Shown here: positions 30,915 through 41,229 of the stretch, piece by piece | Layout: every line of letters begins with the position of its first letter | Numbering within the stretch: the stretch's first letter is position 1 | Source: Choristoneura fumiferana | Lineage: Eukaryota > Arthropoda > Insecta > Lepidoptera > Tortricidae | NCBI RefSeq assembly: GCF_025370935.1 | Contig: NC_133493.1 | Location: 8,963,254-9,027,253, forward strand | Direction: 5' to 3' | Length of the DNA stretch: 64,000 nucleotides | Translations under genes and position numbers: made by a program | Notes under the pieces: model-generated | Seen by the model: only the letters and a program-made list of their open reading frames with translations | Told to the model about the DNA's origin: nothing | The model's database searches: none

Positions 30915-31430
30915 TTTAATTTTCTATCGCGATTACTTGCCAGTGCATGCGGAACTCTTAAACAGCAAGTCAACGAATTACTACACACACATTTATACAG
31001 GGTGTTAGATAGGTCAGTATGGCAAAGTCTGTTCTTAAGAACCATGTCATCGATTTTAGTAACAAAAAAAACTGCATTTACACATTGAAAAAAAACTTGT
31101 AAGTACTTCGGGAATTGAACCCGGTAGGTAGTTTTAAAAAATAATACTCACATTATTTTTATTTGGATATCGGTAGTAGGTATAAGCAATTAATGCTACT
31201 ATGAAACTCGATATTTAGAATGAATAAAATTCATTGTATTTCATATTTGTCTTGGTTCGATTCCCGAGCTGAGCATGAATACAATTTTTCTTGTTACTAA
31301 AATCGATGACATAATTCCCACGAACAGATCTTCGTATGTCTTATACTTAGTTTCAGACTTTGGCATACTAACCGATCTAAATGTTACACCCTGTATACGA
31401 GATTTTTGTGTCTGTGTCATCTTCAGATAA
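30915..31430 (-). promoter_or_regulatory. Promoter region of EcKL copy 2, split by an insertion
   Basis: Next to the gene, the minus strand reads TATAAATGTGTGTGTAGTAA and then TTCGTTGACTTGCTG, aligned with the copy-1 core promoter. The TATA (30994-30997) is the boundary of an inserted element (30998-31393). Beyond the element TATA repeats at 31394-31397, and ATCTTCAGATAACA, shared with copy 1, resumes at 31419. The upstream promoter has thus been moved about 400 bp away from the box. Confidence 0.5.
30998..31393. mobile_element. Inverted-repeat MITE in the promoter of EcKL copy 2
   Basis: The ends are CAGGGTGTTAGAT on the left and, reversed, CAGGGTGTAACATTTAGAT on the right. Matching internal blocks include CAAAGTCTG and TGTCATCGATTTTAGTAACA in both arms, so the arms are imperfect inverted repeats of 80-100 bp. 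TATA flanks each side, consistent with a TA or TATA target duplication. There is no coding frame. Superfamily not assigned. Confidence 0.65.
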
Positions 31431-31612
31431 CAATATAGGCATTTTTAAAATTCTGTAATTTACTAGAATTTGGACTTGGTGCAGCAGCACGTCGTCGCGC
31501 GCGCAGCGGGCGCAGCTCGTGGGGTAGACATACCTACCTAGTTCTCGTTAATGCAGGTCATTCTCAATGGTTCTTGAACACATGATAGAGGATTTAATAT
31601 ATGGATATAAAG
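31431..31612. other. Upstream flank of EcKL copy 2 with a GC-rich patch
   Basis: 31475-31530 contains a CGTCGTCGCGCGCGCAGCGG-type GC-rich patch, unusual for this AT-rich interval. No ORF is seen. Confidence 0.35.
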
Positions 31613-31800
31613 AAAGAAAGAAAGAAAGAAAATAATTTATTTATAACAGCAATGACACATAATAAGTAAAAATAACAATAGGAGATGTTGCCGCAATAAA
31701 AAGGTCCCGGCTCAGCATATCGCTGGTTGAAAACCAGCACTGGTCTTCCGCCGGGCCACAGGAGAGTGCAATTACGGAAATTCACACAAAACAAATCAAA
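31613..31800 (-). repeat. AAAG microsatellite and probable LINE 3' tail
   Basis: An AAAG run (31613-31632) is followed by ATAATTTATTTATAACAGC and the AAGGTCCCGGCTCAGCATAT block shared with 9250-9372. On the minus strand this reads as a retroelement 3' region ending in CTTT repeats. Confidence 0.4.
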
Positions 31801-32074
31801 GTGAAATAATACAAATACAAAAAGATATAGATAGAGATATAGATAAAATATTGTATGCAACTGTACGTAATTAGTCATGTGAGCCTATTACCCACCTATT
31901 AACCCACAGTCGTGTTTTAAGGATCCCTATTATGATCCAGTTGCATAAAATACTATTAACCGATACGGAATCTTATAATAACACTATTTAATATGGTCTT
32001 GGCATAATTATTTGTCTGCCATGATTAGAAACAAATTAATACAGAATAATAATGAAAATAATTAATACAGTGTG
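31801..32074. other. No recognised feature
   Basis: An AGATATAGATAGAG-type imperfect repeat occurs near 31825-31845. Otherwise it is AT-rich. Confidence 0.4.
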
Positions 32075-32456
32075 TTACCGGCTCAAAGTCACTCAAAAGG
32101 CTATGGAGAGCTCGGGGTTGCTCGGGTTTCTCTGCGGGATAGAATCAGAAGTGATGATATCCGCAGTAGAACTAAGGTTATACCGACATAGCCTGAAGAA
32201 TTGCGAAACTGAAGTGGCAATGGGCGGGGCACATTGCTCGCAGGACTGATGGCCGATAGGGTCAAAAGGTTCTTGAATGGCGTCCGCGGACCGGGAGACG
32301 AGCTATCGGTAGGCCTCCAACAAGATGGAGCGACGACCTGGTTAAGATCGCGGCATCGCGGTGGATGCGAAAAGCACAAGACCGGTCTGAGTGGAGAGAC
32401 TTGGGGGGGGCTTTGTCCAGCAGTGGACGTCTTTCGGCTGACATGATGATGATGAT
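32075..32456 (+). pseudogene. RTE-like LINE C-terminal remnant
   Basis: Frames on the plus strand give KLKWQWAGHIARRTDGR followed by a stop, then a shifted GRPPTRWSDDL-like region, and end at CAGCAGTGGACGTCTTTCGG with GATGATGATGATGA. This is the best-preserved of the RTE-like ends, yet carries several frameshifts. Overlapping frames on both strands (65-92 codons) are shadows of it. Confidence 0.65.
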
Positions 32457-32459
32457 GAG

Positions 32460-34370
32460 TGTGTTACCGGCAGCCAAGCTTTTTTTAAGGAAGGTTAAAG
32501 TAACGTATTTCTGTAACTTAACCATGGCATTAATATGATAATAAACTAAAATTCAGACTTTGTTAACTTTCTAACAAAATTATAATTGCTGGGAGGGTGC
32601 GAAGTACTAGGTGGGGGTGATGAAATCTATCGCAGCGCTCATGGTGGCCAAAGGTAGAAATAGTTCTGACTCTGTCAGCTGTCATACTCATATGAATCTG
32701 TCATTAACAAAGCAATTTGTATAGACTTTATCTACCTAATTTTAGTTATAGATGTTTGTGTTATGATGCGAGCTTGAATTATTGAACACTGTCCCTGTTT
32801 TGTTCTTAATTCCTCTACATCTCGGACATGTCCAGCAACAATTTTCCTTATAAAACGGTTTGTGGTTGAAATTTTATATTGAGTGATACTCACAAAACCG
32901 GTCTTCAAAATGATACTCATTTTGATCTGAAAACAATATTTAATTTATTACTAGCGATATAAGAACAATTATAATAATTTTACTTTTATTCAAAGAAACC
33001 AATAAGATAGCTTTATCTTTTAGTTTTACAGTAAAAGTACAACTAAACATGAAGTAAACAAACCCTGACATAACGAAAGTAAAACGAACTTTTTGAATGA
33101 ATTTTACTTACTTACCTCATTTAATTTTAATGATCAAAAATGAATTCACAACCTTTTGTCCACCCAAATCACGGTATCACAGTAATTTTGTATTATAAAT
33201 TAATACGTATAACGGTTTAATTTTTGTTACAATGTCGCGATGAAATTTCAAAACGTCAGAGCATCAGAGCCATAAAAGTTGCGGACGCTAGGTGGCGCTG
33301 ATGTCGTGCACAGAGCCAATATCAAAGTAAATTGACAAGTAATAATCAACAAGTATCTGTCGGTTGTCATTTATACTTACTAGGCTCGCTATATGATATA
33401 GAGATTGTATAAACAATCCTCAGCTTGTGTTTTATAAAATTCATCAAATCGTCTTACTGAATTACTAAAGACCAAATTTTCCCAAATAGTAATCAATGAA
33501 AAATATTTAAACATATAATATTTATTATTCTTTTGTCAATACTGAATAACATATCCAAATTCGAAGCGTACTTTATAAAGAACAAATGAATTTGTAAGAG
33601 TAAGTACCTGTATTATAAAAAAAAGTACATAAAAACTTTTTCCACTCCATAATGTTATCTGTGATTTACTTTATGACTACCTAACACTATTAAAACAACA
33701 TGCTTATCAAGTAATGGAAAAGTCTATTATTGGATTTTTTCCATAATAGCACTTGTATCGTAATGTTGCTAAAACGATACCTACTGCAACCACTTTAGTT
33801 AATTATTTCGTTAGGACAAGTTAAGTTTTTATACAGAACAAAAACTTTCCGAACATAATCCATAGCTGCCAACCTAAGTACCTAACACATATTTTTAACA
33901 TCGTCATTGGCAAGTATCTAACGTCAATTAAAAACAAAATTTACCTCAGACAATTTTTGTGTATTTCATATTTCCGCTCGTTTATTAAAAATAATATATA
34001 TTGAAAACAGTGGCATTACAGATTACATAAAATTTAGTTCAGCTTCTAGTTGCGTTTGCCATAACGTTTTACTAAAGTATGAAAAAGTTTAGTTTACTTT
34101 TTTCTCTAATTTTGTATTTTATTTAATAATTACCTAGTCGTAGGAAAAGCATTGTATGCCGTGTTGTATATTATAAGAAAGTCAAAAAAATCTTGTGACG
34201 TCTTCTTCTTGCGGTAACTCACGCCATTCGCCTTTTTTGAACCCCATTATACAACTGTTTCATACTCGTAAAATACTATTAAATACTCATTAAGTTGTTA
34301 ACACAAGATCAGATAGAAAACTCAGGACTATACACTAAGGACGTTAAAAATTTGATAAGTATGTAGAAAC
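32460..34370. other. Repeat-poor, unassigned intergenic DNA
   Basis: Very AT-rich, with no element boundaries that I can define. The 24-bp AAAAGTTGCGGACGCTAGGT with GGCG (33274-33297) recurs exactly at 49577-49600. No coding signal. Confidence 0.45.
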
Positions 34371-34375
34371 ACAGT

Positions 34376-34560
34376 ACCTCTGACTTGAATTAGTTTTTAT
34401 CCGGTAAACAAGTGGCAGAACGGTTAAAACATGCGTACTATTTCCCGTTGTGAACAACACATAACTGATTATCCCCTCTAATAATACAAACTACAATCGT
34501 CACACCGTAGTGTGTGCACACTAGTATTTCTGGCTTGCGGTTTCTTGGCGGAGTGGGATC
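34376..34560. repeat. Dispersed repeat N, second copy
   Basis: It matches 26895-27085 in the same orientation at perhaps 85% identity by eye, including ACACCGTAGTGTGTGCACAC. Both copies lie upstream of an EcKL gene, so this could be part of the duplicated block or an independent dispersed repeat. Confidence 0.45.
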
Positions 34561-36240
34561 ACAGCGGGTGACGCCGCGATTATTTATCAGCGTGTTGCCA
34601 CCGTGGTGGCGTCGAACTACGCGGCGAGTACCACAGAATAAGTAAAAGTATAGATAGTGCCACGAGAGTTGAAGGAAATGATCACACACACAGCTTCATG
34701 AAGAACTGATTGCATAAAAGGAGAATGAATGAAATGAATGAGTAAATGTCAAAACCCGACTGTCATTACATGACACAGCCTTGTGCGCGTGATCTCAACT
34801 CTAGTGGCACTACCTATACTAGCACAGAAGTCTCACCCCCTCACAAAATCGACATTTAGGCACAGAATATAATATAATAGTACTAACGTACAGAATGGCC
34901 ACGCTCCGCCCCGCACCGGTTCTAGTTACCCCACCCCTCAAGCGCAGATTGCAGGAAAACCGCAGGAAAGCTGTCGGGTGCGCGACGCGATGTATGTCGT
35001 CCGCACGGCACTAAGGTACCCTACCTACTTCGTTTTTCCAAATAAATGGTAATTTCTGAAATTAATGCTACTAATACATGAAATAACTACCTACCGAATG
35101 ATTATTTTAAGTTTGTAGACGTGTATATGTTGTAATTGAGAATAATAATGCTTAAAATACGCACACAGACACATTTTAAGTAGGTTTAAATAAATCGAGG
35201 ATATTCTGGCAGAACCGGATAAGTGCACAATATTTTTTATACTTACGGTTTTGCTAGATAAATAAAGCAGAAAACATTGAGTATGCCTATGTATGTAACT
35301 TTAAAAAAAAATTGCACTTATTCTGTTTTACCAGAATACCCTCGAAATAAGTAAGATTAACAATTACATTTATTTGCACATAAATCTAAACCATACCTAC
35401 ATATGAGTACCTTTAAATGTCATTGGTAGCACTTAAATCTTGCAATAGTCAGCCCTGTGCAGCTTACGCACACATCGACGCGTATGCAGACATCGTCGTG
35501 CCTATGTAGATTCAAGAAAGCGTATTTTGTACGGCGTGGCCGCCCTGTGATTTAGGCTTGAAAAACGTGCCTACTTTATGCCTCTCTCTCTATTACGTAT
35601 GGTACTAATAAATCCTGAATGCAGGTGAAATTGCAGTTTGGAAAATATTATAGTCCGAAATTCGTATATAACAAACTTTCGAGTAACGTGGTGACGACGT
35701 CGCAAGTATGCATGCAAATTGCAAAGGGAATGCCACGTACAATCTCTAAATTGCACCGATTGGTTTGCACCGCGCGGCGGCGAGTAATCGCGGAGACTTC
35801 GCAGCGATCCCGCTCCATCGAGAAACCACATTTAAAAACGCTAGTGTGTACGAAGCTTCGTAGGACACAAATAGAGCTGACGACTGTGTTGTTTGATTTC
35901 GATGTAGTTTAAACTACAATATATCGGATGGCGAGGTCAAATGGATAGATGACCATGGTAACGATAACAAAACGACTAGAAGCGTCACGCGAGCCAAAAG
36001 AGCGAGGCGTACTTCGGCTAACACCCATAAACATTAGCGAACTATGTCTGTAACGAAGTTAAGTGCGAGTCGGACTGGCGCACCGAGTTCCGTGCAACCT
36101 ATTTTGTTTCTATAAAATCTAGTGTTAGCAGTGTGAGATCATAAAGACAAAAAAAAGATAAAAAAAAGCGCGCGCGAAGTCAACACGTGTCGCTATTTAA
36201 ACATAATATTTACATATAAACCCTCCGCGCAAAAAATATC
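34561..36240. other. Unassigned; several GC-rich patches
   Basis: Patches at 34895-35020 (CCACGCTCCGCCCCGCACCG, GTGCGCGACGCGATG) and 35765-35830 (CACCGCGCGGCGGCGAGTAA) stand out from AT-rich DNA and could mark promoters or old elements. Open frames of 86-97 codons at 35571-35912 on both strands overlap and have no recognisable content. Confidence 0.3.
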
Positions 36241-36244
36241 TAAC

Positions 36245-36403
36245 CTATTGGTTTTAGGTTGGTATTGGTTCACAATAATTTGTGACATTTCATTGTTTTC
36301 TAATTTAATCTTTTGTGTATTCTTGTGAATTCTCGTAACTTTGACATGTACATATTATGATGTAATTTTACACTGAATGAATAAATAATCTAATCTAATC
36401 TAA
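36245..36403 (+). repeat. Probable LINE 3' tail ending in TAATC repeats
   Basis: The TGAATGAATAAATAATC sequence leads into four TAATC-type units, a tail pattern of 5'-truncated non-LTR elements. No coding part is present. Confidence 0.3.
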
Positions 36404-36444
36404 TCAATAGTGAAAACAGCATTAAAATCTGTAGCGTAGTTTAA

Positions 36445-37469
36445 CACGTTCGCGGACGGAGATGCTATAACATTCGGATTTCGAGTACATATTGTGACAC
36501 GAATTCTATAGCAGTCTTTTTTGGACATTTTTTTTTGCCGAGGAATGCTAATGAATACGCTTTTTCGTAGTAAATACTTGTAGCCCTGTCTTCACTGTCA
36601 CATTCTCAACAATCAGAGTATGCTTACTGTCACATTACATAGTTTTCGCACACTAACAAACAATCATGTGTTGTCGCCCATCTTATCCCCCTTTTACACA
36701 CACATATGCTATAGCAGTCCGAGTTGTATGAGAGTGTGTTCAGTCGCCCGGCGTGTGCGCCGCTGAGAGGACACCCGTGATGTCATTGAACTTCGCGTGT
36801 AAACATCATTTGGAAGGATTGTTTCGATCATCGTAAGTATCTTTATTTCGATTATTTGGATAGGTGTTATATTTGGTTGTAATGTTTGGCATATTTACTA
36901 ACAGTTTATGACACTGCTATTAACGTTTCTATCGCCGAAAACCTTCAAATCTATTCATAAACATATGTACCTACGCTTTCATAAAAAAACATAATTTAGG
37001 TTAAATATTGTGTTAGTATTATGATTGTTGGCCCTCAATGTGAATATTTGCGCTGTGGATTATCGCTGTGTTAATTAAGTGTTTCAATTTCGTGTAGATG
37101 CCTCCTAAAAAGAAGATCAAGGCTAGTGAAACGTCGTCGTCGCGTGGAGGACGGGGCCGAGGCCGTGTTCTCGCCCGAACCAGATGTAATCGAGGAGGCA
37201 CCACAAAGTCGTCGTCGTCACCTCCGCCACGATCTCCGTCACCACCATTGTCTATGGCAGTCCAATGCTATAGCATTTGTAGTCACATAGCATTCTTTAA
37301 AAAAACGTGATATGGACGCCGCGGCTATAGCATTCGACATTCATAGCATTCACTGTCATATACATATTGTACTTGATAGTGCAGTTTTGACAAAACTGCT
37401 AAAGCAGTTCCAAATATTTCATACAAATTTTTAGTGCCAAACAGGTGTGACTTACTGTCCGCGAACGTG
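36445..37469. mobile_element. piggyBac-like deletion derivative
   Basis: Perfect 13-bp inverted ends, CACGTTCGCGGAC and GTCCGCGAACGTG, are flanked by TTAA (36441-36444 and 37470-37473), the piggyBac-type target duplication. Imperfect copies of GCTATAGCATT/CTATAGCAGTC motifs recur near both ends (36463, 36507, 36706, 37263, 37322, 37338), like subterminal binding sites. A possible 5' exon with donor (CATCGTAAGTATC near 36832) and acceptor (TTTCGTGTAG at 37088-37097) precede the short ORF. Most of the coding region is gone. Confidence 0.62.
37098..37310 (+). pseudogene. N-terminal ORF fragment in the piggyBac-like element
   Basis: The frame starts MPPKKKIKASETSSSRGGRG at an ATG directly after a TTTCGTGTAG acceptor-like site. 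It continues RGRVLARTRCNRGG and a serine/proline-rich stretch, then runs into the right-end repeats, where coding character stops. The basic, low-complexity start could be the disordered N-terminus of the transposase or another element protein. It is not functional as it stands, and assignment rests on position only. Confidence 0.28.
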
Positions 37470-37544
37470 TTAAAATATCCATAGTAAACGCCCGTAATGA
37501 CACATTGCAAAACTATGAGTTTCTGAAGTTTTTATTTGTAATTA

Positions 37545-37700
37545 TATTTTTATGAAAAAATGACTTTCTGCCAAGTTTCTTGCGGCGCATTCTTCTTGGC
37601 AATGATGGTCTTTCCGAAAGCGCTGGTAGTTTAAAAAAATGACGTGTAAAAGTGCCCATTGCGGCCTATTTACTGAATAAATCATTTGAATTTTTTTTTT
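37545..37700 (+). mobile_element. LINE 3' end (family with 41040 and 42320)
   Basis: GACTTTCTGCCAAGTTTCTT, GCGGCGCATTCTTCTTGGC, GGTCTTTCCGAAAGCGCTGG and TACTGAATAAATCATTTGAA follow the order also seen at 41040-41165 (reverse) and 42320-42475 (forward, diverged). It ends in a T-rich tail and is 5'-truncated. Confidence 0.45.
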
Positions 37701-37860
37701 TAATATTAACAATATGAATCATATACAAAAATACAATGCTTAGTTGTTGCGTGCGACAGAGTAGTAAGTTTTGTTTTTTTTTTCAATGGTTGACATTAAC
37801 ATAGTTGTGCAATGTGTCAGGTCAGGATTGACTTCTTACCGGCCAGACACTATAACCGTA

Positions 37861-38069
37861 CAAGTCAACGCACGTAAAAAGAGCTCTGAGTGGCTAGTGG
37901 AGGGGATACGTTTGCGCATCTGTCAACTAACAAGTCAATGACATGACGGCCGCGTGCGCGCTCTTACGCCCCCTCCCGCGTCCCCCACTGCTCCGCCGCC
38001 AATTTGGTCCGTATTTCGCTCACTGCGCAGGTATATCGCGAGAAGTTCTTTTTACGTGCGTTGATTTGT
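37861..38069. mobile_element. Inverted-repeat MITE with GC-rich core
   Basis: Left end CAAGTCAACGCACGTAAAAA then GAGCTCT; right end, reversed, CAAATCAACGCACGTAAAAA then GAACTTCT. The core (CGCGTGCGCGCTCTTACGCC, CCCTCCCGCGTCCCCCACTG) is much richer in GC than its surroundings. No ORF spans it. Confidence 0.5.
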
Positions 38070-38186
38070 GTATAACCTCCACCTGCCCAGTGTTCTGAAT
38101 AAAGAAAGTAAGATGAAAAGATTAGAATGGATTTTATGATTACAATTTCCGAATTGTGCCCAGTGTTCTCAATAAATGACATGTTT

Positions 38187-38420
38187 TTTTTTATTCGACT
38201 GGATGGCAAACGAGCAAGTGGGTCTCCTGATGGTAAGAGATCACCACCGCCCATAAACATTGTCAACCTAGAGGCCTAAGATGGTATACCTCAAGTGCCA
38301 GTCACTTCACCGGCTGTCTTACTCTCCACGCCGATACACAACAGTGCAAGCACTGCTGCTTCACGGCAGTGGTAGCAATCCGGGCGGACCTTGCACAAGG
38401 TCCTACCACCTGCAAATGCA
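38187..38420 (+). mobile_element. SINE-B
   Basis: TTTTTTATTCGACTGGATGG, GTGGGTCTCCTGATGGTAAG and ATCACCACCGCCCATAAAC, then CAAGTGCCAGTCACTTCACC, GCACTGCTGCTTCACGGCAG and GGTCCTACCACCTGCA. It is nearly identical in layout to 58745-59037. Confidence 0.55.
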
Positions 38421-38782
38421 TAACGTACTCGAACTCTCACTCTGACATATTCGAATTTACCACCTGCTGATCGAGTTTGTGATTTATTTTGCTCGTTTCT
38501 GATTGGTTGGAGTGTACACCCTGCTTATAACACCTCAATTCAACAAAAATTTTTTTTAGGAGAACCTACCAAAATAAAAGTGGGCTTTATTAGAACACTG
38601 GATGGAATTTGGGATTTCTTTTAAATATGCTTAGGCATGACAAAGATAAGACAAGAGACGAGAAATGTCTTTATTTTATAGAAAAGATAAACAAGAAGTA
38701 TAATTTTACTTAAATCAAGTTAATTATTATTCAGTTATGAAATGAAATATGTTTTGCTGTAAATGAAGTAGATTAAGAAGCC
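38421..38782. other. Unassigned, with a fragment of repeat N
   Basis: 38632-38720 (TTAGGCATGACAAAGATAAG, GAGAAATGTCTTTATTTTAT) matches the right part of repeat N at 27086-27340 without the LINE insertion. No gene is seen. Confidence 0.4.
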
Positions 38783-39102
38783 GTGGAAGCCGTGGTGGCC
38801 TAGTGGTTTGACCTATCGCCTCTCAAGCAGGGGGTCGTCGGTTCGAACCCCGGCTCGCACCTCTGAGTTTTTCGAAATTCATGTGCGGAATTACATTTGA
38901 AATTTACCACGAGCTTTGCAGTGGAGGAAAAACATCGTGAGGAAACCTGCACAAACCTGCGAAGCGATTCAATGACGCGTGCGAAGTTCCCAATCCGCAC
39001 TGGGCCCGCGTGGGAACTATGGCCCAAGCCCTCTTGTTCTGAGAGGAGGCCTGTACCCAGCAGTGGGACGTATATAGGCTGGGATGATGATGATGATGAC
39101 AC
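38783..39102 (+). mobile_element. SINE-C, full length
   Basis: A tRNA-type head has box A-like GTGGCCTAGTGGTTTGACC and box B GGTTCGAACCC. The body is TGTGCGGAATTACATTTGAA, GTGAGGAAACCTGCACAAAC and TTCCCAATCCGCACTGGGCC. The 3' end CCCAGCAGTGGGACGTATAT precedes GATGATGATGATGA. Small frames on both strands here are shadows. Confidence 0.75.
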
Positions 39103-39558
39103 ATTTAGACTGTATGTATAAGTCATGCAAATATTATATTTGGTATATGCATCACATGCTAACAATAATGATTGCCTACTTTGAATAGTTCAATTCTATT
39201 TTATTATTATTTATATCAAATTGTGTTCACTTCCAGTAATTGGATTCAGCTTTAATTCTGGCCATTGACGTCACCGGATTGATAATGGCACGAGTTGTGA
39301 ATAAATAATATGTATGACGATTGTAAACAGTTATGACATTACAAAGAAGATATCTGCTATATATATATATTTAGTAAATAGGATCTTTATTACGGAAATT
39401 AAGTTACACCAACAATATTTGTATCTGTTTGGAAGCAAATAAAGAAACTGAACTACTGATGAACTGAATGTCAACTAAAATTAAAATAAACAAATAAAAT
39501 CAACTTAAACCTATAAAAGAGGAGAATATAAACTACAAACTAAGACCTAAACAACAAC
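39103..39558. other. No recognised feature
   Basis: AT-rich sequence with an ATATATATAT run near 39359-39370. Confidence 0.45.
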
Positions 39559-39714
39559 CTAAAAACCACCATTCCGCGTTGTACCCGGCTCAAAGGTGCC
39601 CATAATGCCAGCCGCATTTCCCCGCTGTATGGCCAGCGCCACCTGCTGAACCAGGTACGAGTACGACCCGGAGCGGGGGTCGCAACCCCTGTCCCGTAGC
39701 CTACGGCCCAGCTC
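39559..39714 (-). pseudogene. LINE-Q ORF C-terminal fragment
   Basis: Read on the minus strand: ELGRRLRDRGCDPRSGSYSY, then LVQQVALAIQRGNAAGIMGT, FEPGTTRNGGF, stop. It is GC-rich and open to its natural stop, the best-preserved LINE-Q end here. Upstream the frame is split by an inserted 138-bp element and resumes at 39853 with the reading frame recoverable. Confidence 0.6.
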
Positions 39715-39852
39715 CAGTCCTGGATTTGTTAATAGGCCGTATAGGCCGCGGCCTAGGGGCGGCAGATTTCAACGAAAAAAATATTTTAGAAAGTTACATA
39801 GGGCGGCGGATATAAAGTGGCCTACACTCCTAAAAACATAAATCCGCCACTG
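39715..39852. mobile_element. hAT-type MITE nested in LINE-Q
   Basis: The left end starts CAGTCCTGGATTTG; the right end reversed starts CAGTGGCGGATTTATG. The 8-bp sequence CCCAGCTC flanks it at 39707-39714 and 39853-39860. Eight-base duplications and CAG-starting inverted ends are typical of the hAT superfamily. Removing the insert and one duplicate restores the LINE frame (WELGRRLRD), confirming the boundaries. Confidence 0.65.
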
Positions 39853-39899
39853 CCCAGCTCCCACACCAAAGATTTTAATATTTAGTTCACATATTAAAT

Positions 39900-40440
39900 A
39901 CTAGCGTGCAAATATTATATAAATTACAGTTCGTCCAACAAAAATTTTTTGTCACCCATACTACATTTGCATACCAAATTTCAAGTCGATGCCATAAGCC
40001 GTTGAAGAGTTCCGTCCTGCGGAGACGATCCTGGCCGGACTACCAGATTATTTTACTGTCACGCAATTTACATAGTATGCCAAATTTTAAGTCAAACCGA
40101 CTACACTGGAAGTTGGTCGAATTTAACTTGCAAGATTGGACTACAGACAGACAACGGGACAGGTGACACTGAATAAAAGTTTGTATAACCTAGCCAACAA
40201 AAAGTCGGAAAACCCCTGACAGTGTCACTTCAAAGTTCAATATCTCAAAAACGGCTATGTCAATTTTGATAAAACATGTCTAAGAACCATCGCTTGAAAA
40301 CCTGCTTTCAAATAAAAAAACGCATTCAAATCGGTTCACCCGTTTAAGAGCTACTGGTGCCACAGATAGACACTCAGACACACATAGTGGTCAAGCTTAT
40401 AACACCCTTCTTTTACGTCGGGGGTTAAAAATACACTCGA
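39900..40440. repeat. Dispersed repeat, large noncoding unit
   Basis: It contains CAAATTTCAAGTCGATGCC, GGCCGGACTACCAGATTATT, TTCAATATCTCAAAAACGGC and AAATCGGTTCACCCGTTTAA, and ends TTTTACGTCGGGGGTTAAAA. Parts recur at 40735-40800 and around 40950-40985 in reverse. The family is unknown to me. Confidence 0.35.
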
Positions 40441-41035
40441 ATAACACTGTCTCTAAATTAATTAATCCCATTCTGTCATTTACACTTGGATTAAATTTAG
40501 TATGAGTCGGATGCGTTTGATATAAATCATCATGTCATCAGAATGACAAATGGTACCGGCTGCGGCTTGTTTTAGTTATTAAAATGTCAGAAATAAATGT
40601 AAAGGGTTTTGTTTAAATAAATGCATTGCCCAGAAATAAACGCAACGCCATGCTTAAGGTAAAAGGCAGCTAATAACAAAATCGAGTTTCGAGATGAAAA
40701 CCGATCGATAATAAGCCCCAGACATCATCACTTCAAAGTTCAATATCTCAAAAAGAAACCGCATTCAAATCGGTTCACCCGTTTAAGAGCTACGGTGCCA
40801 CAGGCAGACACATAGTCACATAGTGAATTGTCACTTTGCCGCTTTTTAGCTTGAGTACGGCAGCTGTCGGCTCTCAAACCAGTAGACTGATATAATGTGT
40901 TTCTTTACGTGAAAGTTAGTTTTCTTGCTACTGTTTGATTAAATCAGTTCAGCCATTTCTGAGACATTGAACTTTGAAATGACGCTGTTTCTGACTTCAC
41001 TTCTTCTTTTCCAAGTTTTTAAGTTTGCTAAAAAA
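40441..41035. other. Partial second copy of the preceding repeat
   Basis: CTTCAAAGTTCAATATCTCA and AAATCGGTTCACCCGTTTAA reappear at 40731-40790, and the reversed CATTGAACTTTGAAATGAC at 40965-40983. The rest is unassigned. Confidence 0.35.
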
Positions 41036-41039
41036 AAAA

Positions 41040-41165
41040 GTCGCTAATTTTGTTAATTAGGCCGCAAAGAGCTCTTTTGCATGTCACTTTTTTTATTTTA
41101 CCAGCCCTTCCGGAAGAAACATCATTGCCAAGCAGAGTTCGCCGCAAGAAAATTGACGGAAAGTT
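41040..41165 (-). mobile_element. LINE 3' end (family with 37545)
   Basis: In reverse order it carries TAATTAGGCCGCAAAGAGC, ACCAGCCCTTCCGGAAGAAA, CATTGCCAAG and GTTCGCCGCAAGAAAA, matching 37545-37700. It is diverged. Confidence 0.4.
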
Positions 41166-41229
41166 TTTTTTTAAAACAAAAATTGTATCACAATCTATAA
41201 ACTATTTTAGCTATAGAATAAGTACCAAT

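Noticed and set aside
35571..35912. Overlapping 86- and 97-codon ORFs
   Set aside because: Opposite strands, no recognisable domain, no splice or poly(A) context.
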